Positions 32,867 to 41,087 of a stretch of DNA of 44,137 bases are shown piece after piece (position 1 is the stretch's first letter; the number at the start of each line of letters is the position of its first letter). A model generated the notes under the pieces. It made no database searches. It saw only the letters and a program-made list of their open reading frames with translations, and was not told the origin of the DNA. The position numbers and the translations under genes were made by a program. Source of the DNA: an uncultured Eubacteriales bacterium. Lineage in GTDB: Bacteria > Bacillota > Clostridia > Lachnospirales > Lachnospiraceae. Where the stretch lies: the NCBI GenBank assembly GCA_900548855.1, contig URMF01000025.1:1-44137 (forward strand), given 5' to 3'.

Positions 32867-33802
32867 ATGATTTCAGTTGCAATTCCATGCTATTGTTCAG
32901 AAAACACAATCTCACAAGTAGTGAAAGGGTTAGTAGAAGAGTTTGATAAGCATAATGACGAATATCAGATTGTACTGGTTAATGATGGTTCTCCGGATAA
33001 CACATTTGAGGTTATTAAAGGAATTAGTTTGGAGAATCCAAATGTTATTGCAGTGAATCTTTCTAAGAATTATGGACAACATTCTGCACGAATGGCAGCG
33101 ATTCCTTTCTTGAAGGGAGAGTATGTCGTATATATGGATGATGACGGACAACATCCGGTAAGTGGGATTTATAAGATGATTGAAAAACTAGAAGAGGGAG
33201 ATTATGATGTGGTATATGCTTTATTTAAGCAGAAAAAGCATAGTTTGTTTAAAAGAGTTGTTAGCCGGATAAATACAGCAACCTTGGATTTTCTTACCGG
33301 AAAACCGAAAGATGTTAAAAACTCAAGCTTCTCTGTTATGCGCTCTTATATATTGCGAGAAATGGAAAAATATAAAAGTCCATTTCCGAGCTGGACAGGA
33401 TTTATTATGCAGATTACAAGAAATGTGTCTAATATAGAGTTGGAGCATTTTGATAGGATTAGTGGAGAGAGTAATTATACTTTGAAAAAAATGTTTAAAC
33501 TGTATATGAACAGTGTGACAGGGTTTTCTGTTGTTCCATTAAGAATTTCTTCTGTGATAGGGATGGTGACGGCGTTAATAGGTTTTGCTGTAGGCATATA
33601 TAGCATTATTCATAAATTGTTGAATCCAGCCGTACCTGTTGGATACACATCATTAATGGCGGTGTTACTGTTTATAGGAGGTATGATTATGATGATGTTG
33701 GGATTGTTAGGCGAGTATGTTGGTCGCATTTATATGATTAATAATAATCTTCCACAATACACGATTAGGGAAGTAGTTGAATGTGGAAGCAATAAGAAAT
33801 AA
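32867..33802 (+). CDS. polyprenyl-phosphate glycosyltransferase (GtrB/ArnC-like GT2)
   Basis: A 311-aa membrane-anchored GT2 that would make an undecaprenyl-phosphate-linked sugar for use outside the cell. The N-terminal 220 residues have ISVAIPCYCSENTISQVVKG, VLVNDGSPDNTFEVIK, LSKNYGQHSARMAAI and the metal-binding MDDDGQHP, with the later SGESNYTLKKMFKLYM block typical of DPM1/GtrB/ArnC proteins. Two hydrophobic segments follow at about 228-250 and 262-285, as in GtrB. A short GAGG lies before the ATG. The neighbouring GT-C-containing protein (33868) and flippase (36696) are the partners expected for such a system. Confidence 0.87.
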   Translation: MISVAIPCYCSENTISQVVKGLVEEFDKHNDEYQIVLVNDGSPDNTFEVIKGISLENPNVIAVNLSKNYGQHSARMAAIPFLKGEYVVYMDDDGQHPVSGIYKMIEKLEEGDYDVVYALFKQKKHSLFKRVVSRINTATLDFLTGKPKDVKNSSFSVMRSYILREMEKYKSPFPSWTGFIMQITRNVSNIELEHFDRISGESNYTLKKMFKLYMNSVTGFSVVPLRISSVIGMVTALIGFAVGIYSIIHKLLNPAVPVGYTSLMAVLLFIGGMIMMMLGLLGEYVGRIYMINNNLPQYTIREVVECGSNKK

Positions 33803-33867
33803 AAACTATTTTCAACGCTATATAAAAAGGCATTTCATATATTTGCCGGGAAGGATAAAGGTAAAAG

Positions 33868-36699
33868 ATGAAGGTAAAGGATTCACAGATTATTAAGGGG
33901 ATAGCAATCTTATTGATGTATTTTCAGCATTTATATTCTACAACCAGCAGATACGAGGAGTTTGGGCTCACCGGACTTATTGGCTCTGCTTCCATTATGG
34001 AGCTTATTGCTGTCGCCTGTCATGTGTGTGTATGTCTGTTTGTATTTGTTACCGCTTATGGGATTGCCATTCAGGAAAAAGAGCATTTATATAACAGGGA
34101 TTCCTATATCAAAAACAGTATTAGAAGATACAGTGAATTGTTAAAGCAATTTGCCGCTGTCTTTTTAATACTGTTGTTCCTTTCATACATATTTAATCTG
34201 GAATATGGCGCTGCAGAGGCGTGGGGAGAATCACAAATCAGCCGTATAATTGGTATTTTGTGCAATGCAACGGGAATGGCAGGCGTTTTTCAGGTGTCAT
34301 GGTTCAGTGCATCCTGGTGGTATTTGTCTCTTGCCATATTATTAATCTTTATGGTACCGGTGCTGCATATCGCTGTCCGGAAGCTCGGACCCTATGCATC
34401 TGTTTTTTTATCATTATTTCTGGTGCAATCCTTTGGTTTGGATACGGTCAGGGATGGTCTGCCAAGGTATCTTATAGTGGCTGTGGCAGGAATTATTTTT
34501 GCCGAGCATAATATCTTTGAGCGGACAGAGCATTATATAGAGACAAAAAAGGGACTGGGATATTTTTTGGTGGCTGTAATCCTAATCGCAATTCCTGTTA
34601 CGGCAGTAATGAAATCCCATATGCAAAGCAAGTATCTGTTAGATGCTGTCATGGCAGTTCTGGTAATTGAACTGACGCAGTTATGCATTAAGAAGATACC
34701 CTGCCTGAATACAGTTCTGGCATTTATCGGGAAATACTCTCTTTATATGTGGTTAATTCACTCGTTTTTTACCAAGTACTGGTTCCAGGAATTTACCTAT
34801 TCCTTTAAAAATATATGGGTCATTTTCTTTGTGCTGGTGGGTATTACCCTGTTTATCTCAATCTGCCTCTCAAAGCTGGAGCAGATATGCAGCAGACTGT
34901 TTGTATGGGAGAGGTGCGATAAAAGACATGTCAGGTTTCTAATCGCCCTTCTTACAACAGCAGTTTGTTTTTTAATAGCGGCTCTGTCTTCAACATTAAG
35001 CTATATGACAAATGATGATGCCGGTATTCAGAGTCTGCTGTCCGGAAATGTGACAGGAGAGCCTTACATTACACATCAGTTTATAAATATTATTTTAGGA
35101 GCTTTTATATCATTCCTCTATAAGCTCCTTCCACAGATTCAATGGTGGTATGTATACAGTTTGCTGCTCCTTGCAGTGGGCATTTTTATGCTGCATTTTT
35201 GTATTATCAAAATCTGTAAGGATAAAAAAATTAGTCTGAAGGTTGCAATACTGGTGATAGCGGTGGTGGATGTATCCTTTATGGTATATTCCATTGCAAA
35301 TGTTTCCTTTACCACGGTACCGGCAGTATTGGGAACAGGACTTGTTGCGTTATTGTTTGCGTCAGATAATGTAGAAAACAAAAGGACATTAAAATGGATA
35401 GGATGTATTGTAGTAATTGGATATGTACTTTTGCTGATACACCGTTCTGCATCTGCTTACGCACTTATTTGTTATATATTATTAGGGGTTTTATGGAATT
35501 TCACAGGCCGCTATAAGGTGGACAGGAAGCTGGTTTTAAGGTTTGGTACTGTATGTATGTTTTTTGTTTTATTGACAGGCTGTGTAACTGGACTGAATAA
35601 AATAGCTGATGAGAAGATAAATGGAACAGAGTTTATTCAGTATAATGCGGCAAGAGCCAGATATATGGATTATGGACACGATTCCTATGCAGAAAATCCT
35701 GAATTGTATGAAGAAGCTGGCTGGAGCGAGGAGCTCTACAGACTGGTGGGCAACTGGTACTTTATGGATGAAGCTGTCACTACAGAAAACTTTAATTATC
35801 TTTCTGAAAACAGTAAAGTGAAAAGTAGTATTACAGCATCATCTAAGGCAGCGCTGATGACCGCTTTAAAGAATACAGGTTGTCAGGCAATCATCTGTTT
35901 ATGGATAGTATCCATATTTTTTGTAATCCTTTCTGTTACGATTTGTTTTAATGTCAGGAAGCTTTATTTTATCTGTATGAATAATCTGGGAAGTATTCTG
36001 CTTTTGCTGTACCAGCTGTTAAAGGGGAGAATGCTGTACCGTTCGCTGTTTGTTGTACTGCTTCCGGCAGTTGTGATTAATTGTATTCTTATAATGAATC
36101 ATTATCAGATGAAGAAAAAGGAGGAGCAAATATTTAAGGTGTTGCTATTTCTGGGTCTTCTTTGCTGTAGCAGCCTAATTCTGGATTATACATTTGACCC
36201 GGTCAGGAATGCATATAAAGAAAACGTAATGGAAAAGAGCCGGAAAACGGAGCAATATGTGCTGGCGCACCCTGATAATACATATTTATATGCGCCCTTT
36301 GTTTACAATAATATTAGTCCATGGTCCGTATATACTGGTAAAGGGTTGTCGAATATGATACCATGGGGTGGAAGCGCCTATCATTCTAATAATTATAACA
36401 GAAGATTGGAGCTGAATAATATAGATGATTTATCGGGAGAGGTAGTCAAACGGGATAATATATACCTGCTGTTTAATGAAAATATAATGGGGGAGCAGCC
36501 GGCAGATAAGGCAGTGCTGCCAGTCTGTTTTTATCTCTATCTGCAGGAAAATTTTGATGCAAAGGGCTTTGTAATGGAAGAAGACATTGAGCAGATGGTG
36601 TATGTATACCGGTTTGTGTTTGATGATAATCTGGAAGATTTTAAAACCTATTACACGATAGAGCAGGGAAAAATTGTGAAAGCAGGAGACAACAGGTGA
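33868..36699 (+). CDS. fusion of acyltransferase-3 and GT-C-like membrane domain
   Basis: A 943-aa polytopic protein. Residues 1-340 are an acyltransferase-3 domain (DSQIIKGIAILLMYFQHLYS with the conserved His, then CHVCVCLFVFVTAYGIAI). Residues 350-943 form a second membrane domain with about ten hydrophobic segments. Its first outward loop has SYMTNDDAGIQSLLSGNVTG, an acidic pair of the GT-C type, and a long extracellular part from about 570 and again near 800-930. It probably couples glycosylation and acylation of the same glycan outside the cell. The ribosome binding site is weak (AAAGG). The fusion may reflect two genes that act in sequence. The GT-C call rests on topology and the acidic loop only. 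Confidence 0.68.
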   Translation: MKVKDSQIIKGIAILLMYFQHLYSTTSRYEEFGLTGLIGSASIMELIAVACHVCVCLFVFVTAYGIAIQEKEHLYNRDSYIKNSIRRYSELLKQFAAVFLILLFLSYIFNLEYGAAEAWGESQISRIIGILCNATGMAGVFQVSWFSASWWYLSLAILLIFMVPVLHIAVRKLGPYASVFLSLFLVQSFGLDTVRDGLPRYLIVAVAGIIFAEHNIFERTEHYIETKKGLGYFLVAVILIAIPVTAVMKSHMQSKYLLDAVMAVLVIELTQLCIKKIPCLNTVLAFIGKYSLYMWLIHSFFTKYWFQEFTYSFKNIWVIFFVLVGITLFISICLSKLEQICSRLFVWERCDKRHVRFLIALLTTAVCFLIAALSSTLSYMTNDDAGIQSLLSGNVTGEPYITHQFINIILGAFISFLYKLLPQIQWWYVYSLLLLAVGIFMLHFCIIKICKDKKISLKVAILVIAVVDVSFMVYSIANVSFTTVPAVLGTGLVALLFASDNVENKRTLKWIGCIVVIGYVLLLIHRSASAYALICYILLGVLWNFTGRYKVDRKLVLRFGTVCMFFVLLTGCVTGLNKIADEKINGTEFIQYNAARARYMDYGHDSYAENPELYEEAGWSEELYRLVGNWYFMDEAVTTENFNYLSENSKVKSSITASSKAALMTALKNTGCQAIICLWIVSIFFVILSVTICFNVRKLYFICMNNLGSILLLLYQLLKGRMLYRSLFVVLLPAVVINCILIMNHYQMKKKEEQIFKVLLFLGLLCCSSLILDYTFDPVRNAYKENVMEKSRKTEQYVLAHPDNTYLYAPFVYNNISPWSVYTGKGLSNMIPWGGSAYHSNNYNRRLELNNIDDLSGEVVKRDNIYLLFNENIMGEQPADKAVLPVCFYLYLQENFDAKGFVMEEDIEQMVYVYRFVFDDNLEDFKTYYTIEQGKIVKAGDNR

Positions 36700-37967
36700 A
36701 CATGTTGAAAGGATGGGTTTTGGGAAAGGAACAAAATATAAAACGCAACAGTGTAATCTGGAATGCTTTAGGTGGAGCATTCAATGCAGGACAGTCGGCA
36801 ATTATTTTAATTTTTATATCATACAGACAAGGCTTGACGGTTGCAGGTATGGTTACCATTGCCTATGCGGTTGCAAATCTTTTTTTGTCAATTTGTAAGT
36901 ATGGGATTCGGAATTATCAGGTAACGGATGTAAGGGAGCGGTTTACATTCAGTGATTATTTCTATTGCAGATGCGGTACCGCACTGCTGACATTAGGCTT
37001 GTTTTTCGTTTATCTGGCATTTTGCTTTATCCTTCGTGATTATACAGTTGAAAAGGGGGTAATTCTCTTTGAAGTCACAATCTTAAAGCTGCTGGATGCA
37101 TTTGAGGATGTGTATATAGGCAGATACCAGCAGGTGGGCAGACTGGATATCGGAGCTAAGATTATGGCGGTCCGGCTGTTTTTGTCTACCGTTTTAATTT
37201 GTATTATGGTACTGGCTGGAGTCGATATATATATTTCTCTTCTGGGAGGGATTATAAGTTCTATTATATTGGATATTTATTTGATAAAAAGTACATTTGG
37301 GGTTACTCAGACAGTTATCTCCAGTTTTCGGTGGAATTCCGTATGGAAGCTGTTGAAAATCTGCCTGCCTTTATGTATAGGAATCACATTATCTATTTAC
37401 ATTGGCAATGTACCAAAGTATATGATTGATGCATACATGGATGAGGAAGTACAGGCAATTTTTGGATATATTATGATGCCGGTTTTTGTAATCACACTGT
37501 TAAACCAGTTTATTTATCAGCCCATGGTAAAGGATTTGGGCGACATATGGGAAAAGGGGGATAAAAAAGAGTTTAACAGGAGTGTACGCAGACAATGTCT
37601 GATTGTTACCGGGTTAACGGTAGGGGGGGGTGGGGGGGGACTGCCGGTGTTATCGGTATTGTATAATGTGGATTTAACGGCTTATCAAAAAGAATTTGCT
37701 GTGTTATTGTTAGGCGGCGGGTTTTATGCCATGGCATATTATCTTAATGTGCCCATTACCACTATCCGGAAGCAGAATTATATTGCCATTGGTTATGTTG
37801 CTGCCGCAATTCTCTCTGTGCTATTTGGAAAGTATTTTGTACTGGCGCAGGGGATGCTGGGAGCGGCGGTATTGTATCTCTGTTTAAATGCACTGCTGGT
37901 TGTGGTGTATTCTGTAATACTGGCTGTAGGAGTCAAGAAGAATGCATTAACAGATATAGATTTTTAA
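36696..37967 (+). CDS. polysaccharide flippase (Wzx/MATE-like)
   Basis: A 423-aa protein with about 12 hydrophobic segments and the start pattern of Wzx-type flippases (NSVIWNALGGAFNAGQSAIILIFIS). It would flip a lipid-linked sugar or oligosaccharide across the membrane. I use GTG 36696, which overlaps the previous stop and follows GGAG by 7 nt; ATG 36702 is an alternative. An oddity is the run TVGGGGGGLPVLSVLYNVDL: the DNA there is eight G, one T, eight G (37623-37639). Relatives normally have a hydrophobic stretch before GIPVLS, so the segment is unusual and any slippage in either G tract would break the frame. In context it probably serves the GtrB-like GT at 32867 and the GT-C domain at 33868. 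Confidence 0.82.
   Translation: MNMLKGWVLGKEQNIKRNSVIWNALGGAFNAGQSAIILIFISYRQGLTVAGMVTIAYAVANLFLSICKYGIRNYQVTDVRERFTFSDYFYCRCGTALLTLGLFFVYLAFCFILRDYTVEKGVILFEVTILKLLDAFEDVYIGRYQQVGRLDIGAKIMAVRLFLSTVLICIMVLAGVDIYISLLGGIISSIILDIYLIKSTFGVTQTVISSFRWNSVWKLLKICLPLCIGITLSIYIGNVPKYMIDAYMDEEVQAIFGYIMMPVFVITLLNQFIYQPMVKDLGDIWEKGDKKEFNRSVRRQCLIVTGLTVGGGGGGLPVLSVLYNVDLTAYQKEFAVLLLGGGFYAMAYYLNVPITTIRKQNYIAIGYVAAAILSVLFGKYFVLAQGMLGAAVLYLCLNALLVVVYSVILAVGVKKNALTDIDF
37623..37639 (+). repeat. G8-T-G8 homopolymer tract inside the flippase gene
   Basis: Two runs of eight G separated by one T lie within codons 310-315, encoding six glycines in a predicted membrane segment. Such tracts are prone to slipped-strand length change and commonly act as on/off switches in surface genes of other bacteria. 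The frame is open as given. Confidence 0.85.
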
Positions 37968-37998
37968 ATTGTTTTGTAATTTTGAACCGAAAATCTTT

Positions 37999-38020
37999 AT
38001 TTTGAACTTTCGTTCAAAAT
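37999..38020 (+). terminator. perfect hairpin downstream of the flippase, weak terminator or operator
   Basis: ATTTTGAAC (37999-38007) and GTTCAAAAT (38012-38020) pair perfectly over a 4-nt loop. A direct copy of ATTTTGAAC also lies at 37979-37987. The stem is A/T-rich and there is no T tract right after it, so it could be a regulator site as well as a terminator. It sits directly before a promoter. Confidence 0.4.
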
Positions 38021-38022
38021 TA

Positions 38023-38051
38023 TAGACAGTGGGTATTTTTTGTGCTAGTAT
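38023..38051 (+). promoter_or_regulatory. probable promoter for the second coiled-coil gene
   Basis: TAGACA (38023-38028), a 17-nt spacer and TAGTAT (38046-38051) form a fair sigma-A promoter 43 nt before the gene. The hairpin at 37999-38020 ends 3 bp before the -35 element, where a regulator could act. Confidence 0.45.
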
Positions 38052-38093
38052 GCGTATACTTACTTAAATATTTTACAGAAAGGGGAATCATAT

Positions 38094-38474
38094 ATGTTGA
38101 CGCAGGAAGATTTACAGAATATTAAAGATTTATTTGAAGACCAGAATCATCATATAGAGAGATTAGAGCAGAAAATGAATTCTGGATTCCAGCGGCTGGA
38201 CAATCGCATGGATGGACTGGAACAGAGGCAGAATGATATGGAAAATTATATGCATGATAAATTTGCTGTCATAGAGAATGATTTGATACCAAAGGTGAAT
38301 GCACTTTATGAAACAACGGATTTGTATGTAAAAAGAATGGAATATCGTAAACAAATTGCGGAAATAGAAAACAAACTCGATTATGTAGCCCCATTAGTTG
38401 AGACAGTACAATCTCATGGTGAGAAATTGGAACAGCATGAAACCATTATAAAAAAATTAGTGGAGACGGCGTAA
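38094..38474 (+). CDS. coiled-coil protein, paralogue of the 15679 protein
   Basis: A 126-aa protein of unknown function predicted to be almost wholly helical and coiled-coil. It shares with the protein at 15679 the N-terminus MLTQEDLQNIKDLFE and the C-terminal block KLDYVAPLVETVQSHGEKLEQHE, while the centre (RLEQKMNSGFQRLDNRMDGLEQ) is looser and lacks the tandem 21-bp repeats. There is no signal peptide or membrane segment. AAAGGGG lies 8 nt before the ATG. Like its paralogue it stands between groups of glycan genes with its own promoter-like sequence. A role as a scaffold or regulator of glycosyltransferases with coiled-coil N-termini is speculative. Confidence 0.75.
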   Translation: MLTQEDLQNIKDLFEDQNHHIERLEQKMNSGFQRLDNRMDGLEQRQNDMENYMHDKFAVIENDLIPKVNALYETTDLYVKRMEYRKQIAEIENKLDYVAPLVETVQSHGEKLEQHETIIKKLVETA

Positions 38475-38546
38475 ATAATAAAGAATATGCATTTTACAGG
38501 GTGAATTACTTGAAATATATAATCAGATGGAAGAAGAGGTAGAGAG

Positions 38547-39674
38547 ATGATACCATTTAACAGACCGCCTTATGTTGGCAGAGAAGAACAATATATCAGG
38601 GAAGCAATCGGGAATCATAAAATATGTGGGGATGGTTCTTTTACAAGGTGCTGTAATACATGGATGGAAGAAAATACAGGAACGGAAAAAGCACTTCTTA
38701 CAACCTCCTGCACCTCTGCATTGGAGATGGCGGCATTGCTATGTAAAATTCAGCCGGGGGATGAGGTAATTATGCCGTCCTATACTTTTGTTTCGACAGC
38801 GGACGCCTTTGTGCTAAGAGGAGCTAAAATTGTGTTTATAGATATCCGCCCGGATACGATGAATATAGATGAAGCTTTAATTGAAGCTGCGATAACAGAG
38901 AGGACAAAAGCAATTGCAGTGGTTCATTATGCAGGGGTTGGCTGTGAAATGGATACTATTATGGATATTGCGAAGCGGCACTCGCTGTATGTGGTGGAGG
39001 ATGCGGCACAGGGAGTCAATGCATTTTATAAGGGAAAAGCCCTTGGCACAATCGGTGATTTTGGCTGTTATAGCTTTCATGAAACAAAGAATTACAGTAT
39101 GGGCGAGGGTGGTGCGATTCTGATTCAAAGCAGGGATGATGTGGAAATGGCTGAAATTATACGGGAAAAGGGAACGAACCGGAGTAAGTTTTTCCGTGGC
39201 GAGATTGATAAATATTCCTGGGTGGAGGCAGGTTCCTCCTATCTGCCAAGTGAGTTAAATGCGGCGTATCTTTACGCTCAGCTAGAGGTTGCAGACGAGA
39301 TAAATGAAAAGAGACTAGCCGCTTGGAAACAGTACTACTCTGAATTGAAGGATTTGGAAGAAAAGGGAAAGATTGACTTACCGTATATTCCTGCCGAGTG
39401 TAAGCATAATGCACATATGTTTTATATTAAGGCAAGAGATTTGGAGGAGCGGACAAGCCTAATCCGTTATTTAAAGGAGAAAGATATCGGTGCGGTATTT
39501 CATTATGTTCCGCTACATAGCTCGGAAGCAGGCAGGAGGTATGGCAGGTTCCACGGTACGGATAAATATACAACCAAAGAAAGTGACCGGCTGGTGAGAC
39601 TGCCTTTATTTTATGGGCTGACGGAGAGTGAGATAAGCTTTGTGACAGAGGCGGTTAAGGCTTTTTATAAATAA
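38547..39674 (+). CDS. wecE: dTDP-4-amino-4,6-dideoxygalactose transaminase (WecE/RffA)
   Basis: PLP enzyme that aminates dTDP-4-keto-6-deoxyglucose to dTDP-4-amino-4,6-dideoxygalactose (dTDP-Fuc4N) with glutamate. The match to enterobacterial WecE is close along the whole 375 aa: MIPFNRPPYVGREEQYIREA, CGDGSFTRCC, PGDEVIMPSYTFVSTADAFV, RPDTMNIDE, VVEDAAQG, the PLP lysine 181 in SFHETKNYS, REKGTNRSKFFRGEIDKY, and FHYVPLHSSEAGRRYG. The keto substrate would come from RmlA and RmlB encoded at 41.1-43.1 kb. The formyltransferase at 30785 is a candidate for the next step on the 4-amino group. The ribosome binding site is AGAGG. Confidence 0.92.
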   Translation: MIPFNRPPYVGREEQYIREAIGNHKICGDGSFTRCCNTWMEENTGTEKALLTTSCTSALEMAALLCKIQPGDEVIMPSYTFVSTADAFVLRGAKIVFIDIRPDTMNIDEALIEAAITERTKAIAVVHYAGVGCEMDTIMDIAKRHSLYVVEDAAQGVNAFYKGKALGTIGDFGCYSFHETKNYSMGEGGAILIQSRDDVEMAEIIREKGTNRSKFFRGEIDKYSWVEAGSSYLPSELNAAYLYAQLEVADEINEKRLAAWKQYYSELKDLEEKGKIDLPYIPAECKHNAHMFYIKARDLEERTSLIRYLKEKDIGAVFHYVPLHSSEAGRRYGRFHGTDKYTTKESDRLVRLPLFYGLTESEISFVTEAVKAFYK

Positions 39675-39766
39675 ATTTAGAATGATTGCTAATCGTTTGC
39701 TTGGCTGAGCATATAAAGTGGAACATGTTGTAGTAATAGTATTGTAATTGCAGGAGTTAATAGGAT

Positions 39767-40972
39767 ATGCGGCTTCCAGGATATTATACCTCCGGAGAGT
39801 TTGCAAAGATGGCACATATTTCTGTGCGGACAATCCGGTTTTATGACAAACAGAATATATTGAAGCCCTCATATGTAAATGAGTCCGGAGCAAGATTTTA
39901 TACGGATGAAGATTTTGTGAGGCTACAGCAGATTCTTTTACTGAAATATCTTGGATTTTCCTTAGATGATATAAGAAATATGGTAGTGGAGGATTTGGAC
40001 TATCAGATGCTCCGCAATTCCCTGAAACTTCAGCTAAAGCTGGTAAAGGACCGTATTGAACAGATGCAGATGGTTGCGAAGGCCATTGAGGACACAACGG
40101 AGGCACTTGTTGCCAGCCGGAATATCGATTGGAGTCAGATGCTTGACCTGATTCATCTGACAAACATGGAGAATTCCTTGAAAAGCCAGTATGTCAACTC
40201 CACGAATATTTCTGCAAGAATTAATCTGCACAGGCTGTATTCCACAAATTGTAAGGGTTGGTTCCCCTGGGTGTATGAACAGTGCAAAATTGCAGAAAAT
40301 ATGCAGATTCTGGAGCTGGGATGCGGAAATGGAGTTCTCTGGAAGGAGAATTATGGATGTATTCCGGAGCAGGTCCAGATAGTATTAAGTGATATTTCCG
40401 AGGGAATGCTGCGGGACACGAGACGTGAGCTGGAGCAGTTGGAAGAGCAGCAGAAGGATATGGAGCATGGAAGCTTTGCGTTTCGGGTTTTTGATTGTCA
40501 TGCTATTCCCTGTGAAAATGAGAGCTTCGATTGTATCATTGCAAATCATGTTCTTTTCTATTGTGAGAATATTAACCAGGTTCTGAAGGAAGTGAAAAGA
40601 GTTTTGAAACCAGCGGGAAGGTTTATATGCAGCAGCTATGGGGCAATGCATATGAAAGAAATTACAGAGCTGGTAAAAGAATTTAACCCTTTAATTACAT
40701 TATCAGCAGACAAATTGTATGAGCATTTTGGCCTGCAGAATGGAGAGGATGTATTAAAGCCATATTTCAGATCTGTGGAGAAAAGAGTTTATGATGATGC
40801 TCTGAATGTGGATAAGGCAGAACCACTTATTGAGTATATATTGTCCTGTCATGGTAACCAGAACCAGTACATTTTAGAGCGTTACAAGGATTTCAGAGGT
40901 TTCGTAGAGAAGAAAACAGAGAAAGGTTTTCACATAACAAAAGAGGCTGGTGTATTTATTTGTAAAAAATAA
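39767..40972 (+). CDS. MerR-type regulator fused to a SAM methyltransferase
   Basis: A 401-aa two-part protein. Residues 5-75 are a MerR winged helix (YTSGEFAKMAHISVRTIRFY, DKQNILKPSYVNESGARFYT, LKYLGFSLDDIRNM), followed by a dimerisation coiled coil (about 80-120). Residues 165-310 are a class I methyltransferase: ILELGCGNGVLWKE (SAM site, near 181), a VLSDISEGML acidic loop, and IIANHVLFYCENINQVLKEVKRVLKPAGRFICSS. It may be a regulator that senses SAM or a small molecule it methylates; the methyltransferase looks intact. GGAG lies about 11 nt before the ATG, and a terminator follows. Targets are unknown. Confidence 0.86.
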   Translation: MRLPGYYTSGEFAKMAHISVRTIRFYDKQNILKPSYVNESGARFYTDEDFVRLQQILLLKYLGFSLDDIRNMVVEDLDYQMLRNSLKLQLKLVKDRIEQMQMVAKAIEDTTEALVASRNIDWSQMLDLIHLTNMENSLKSQYVNSTNISARINLHRLYSTNCKGWFPWVYEQCKIAENMQILELGCGNGVLWKENYGCIPEQVQIVLSDISEGMLRDTRRELEQLEEQQKDMEHGSFAFRVFDCHAIPCENESFDCIIANHVLFYCENINQVLKEVKRVLKPAGRFICSSYGAMHMKEITELVKEFNPLITLSADKLYEHFGLQNGEDVLKPYFRSVEKRVYDDALNVDKAEPLIEYILSCHGNQNQYILERYKDFRGFVEKKTEKGFHITKEAGVFICKK

Positions 40973-40985
40973 TAAAAAGTACTTG

Positions 40986-41010
40986 AAGGTGACGTAACGT
41001 CACCTTTTAT
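40986..41010 (+). terminator. rho-independent terminator after the MerR-methyltransferase gene
   Basis: AAGGTGACG (40986-40994) and CGTCACCTT (40998-41006) form a perfect 9-bp stem with a TAA loop, followed by TTAT. It is 13 nt after the stop codon and separates this gene from the rml group. Confidence 0.85.
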
Positions 41011-41087
41011 AATAGAAATAACAAATAAAAAAGTGTATATACTAATTGTAATCTTTTTTATTAAATGAAAGAGAGGTATTATGGTTT

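Noticed and set aside
39606..40163. 185-codon minus-strand open frame
   Set aside because: Lies antisense to the well-supported MerR-methyltransferase and WecE genes; Ser/Pro/Cys-rich shadow translation with no ribosome binding site.
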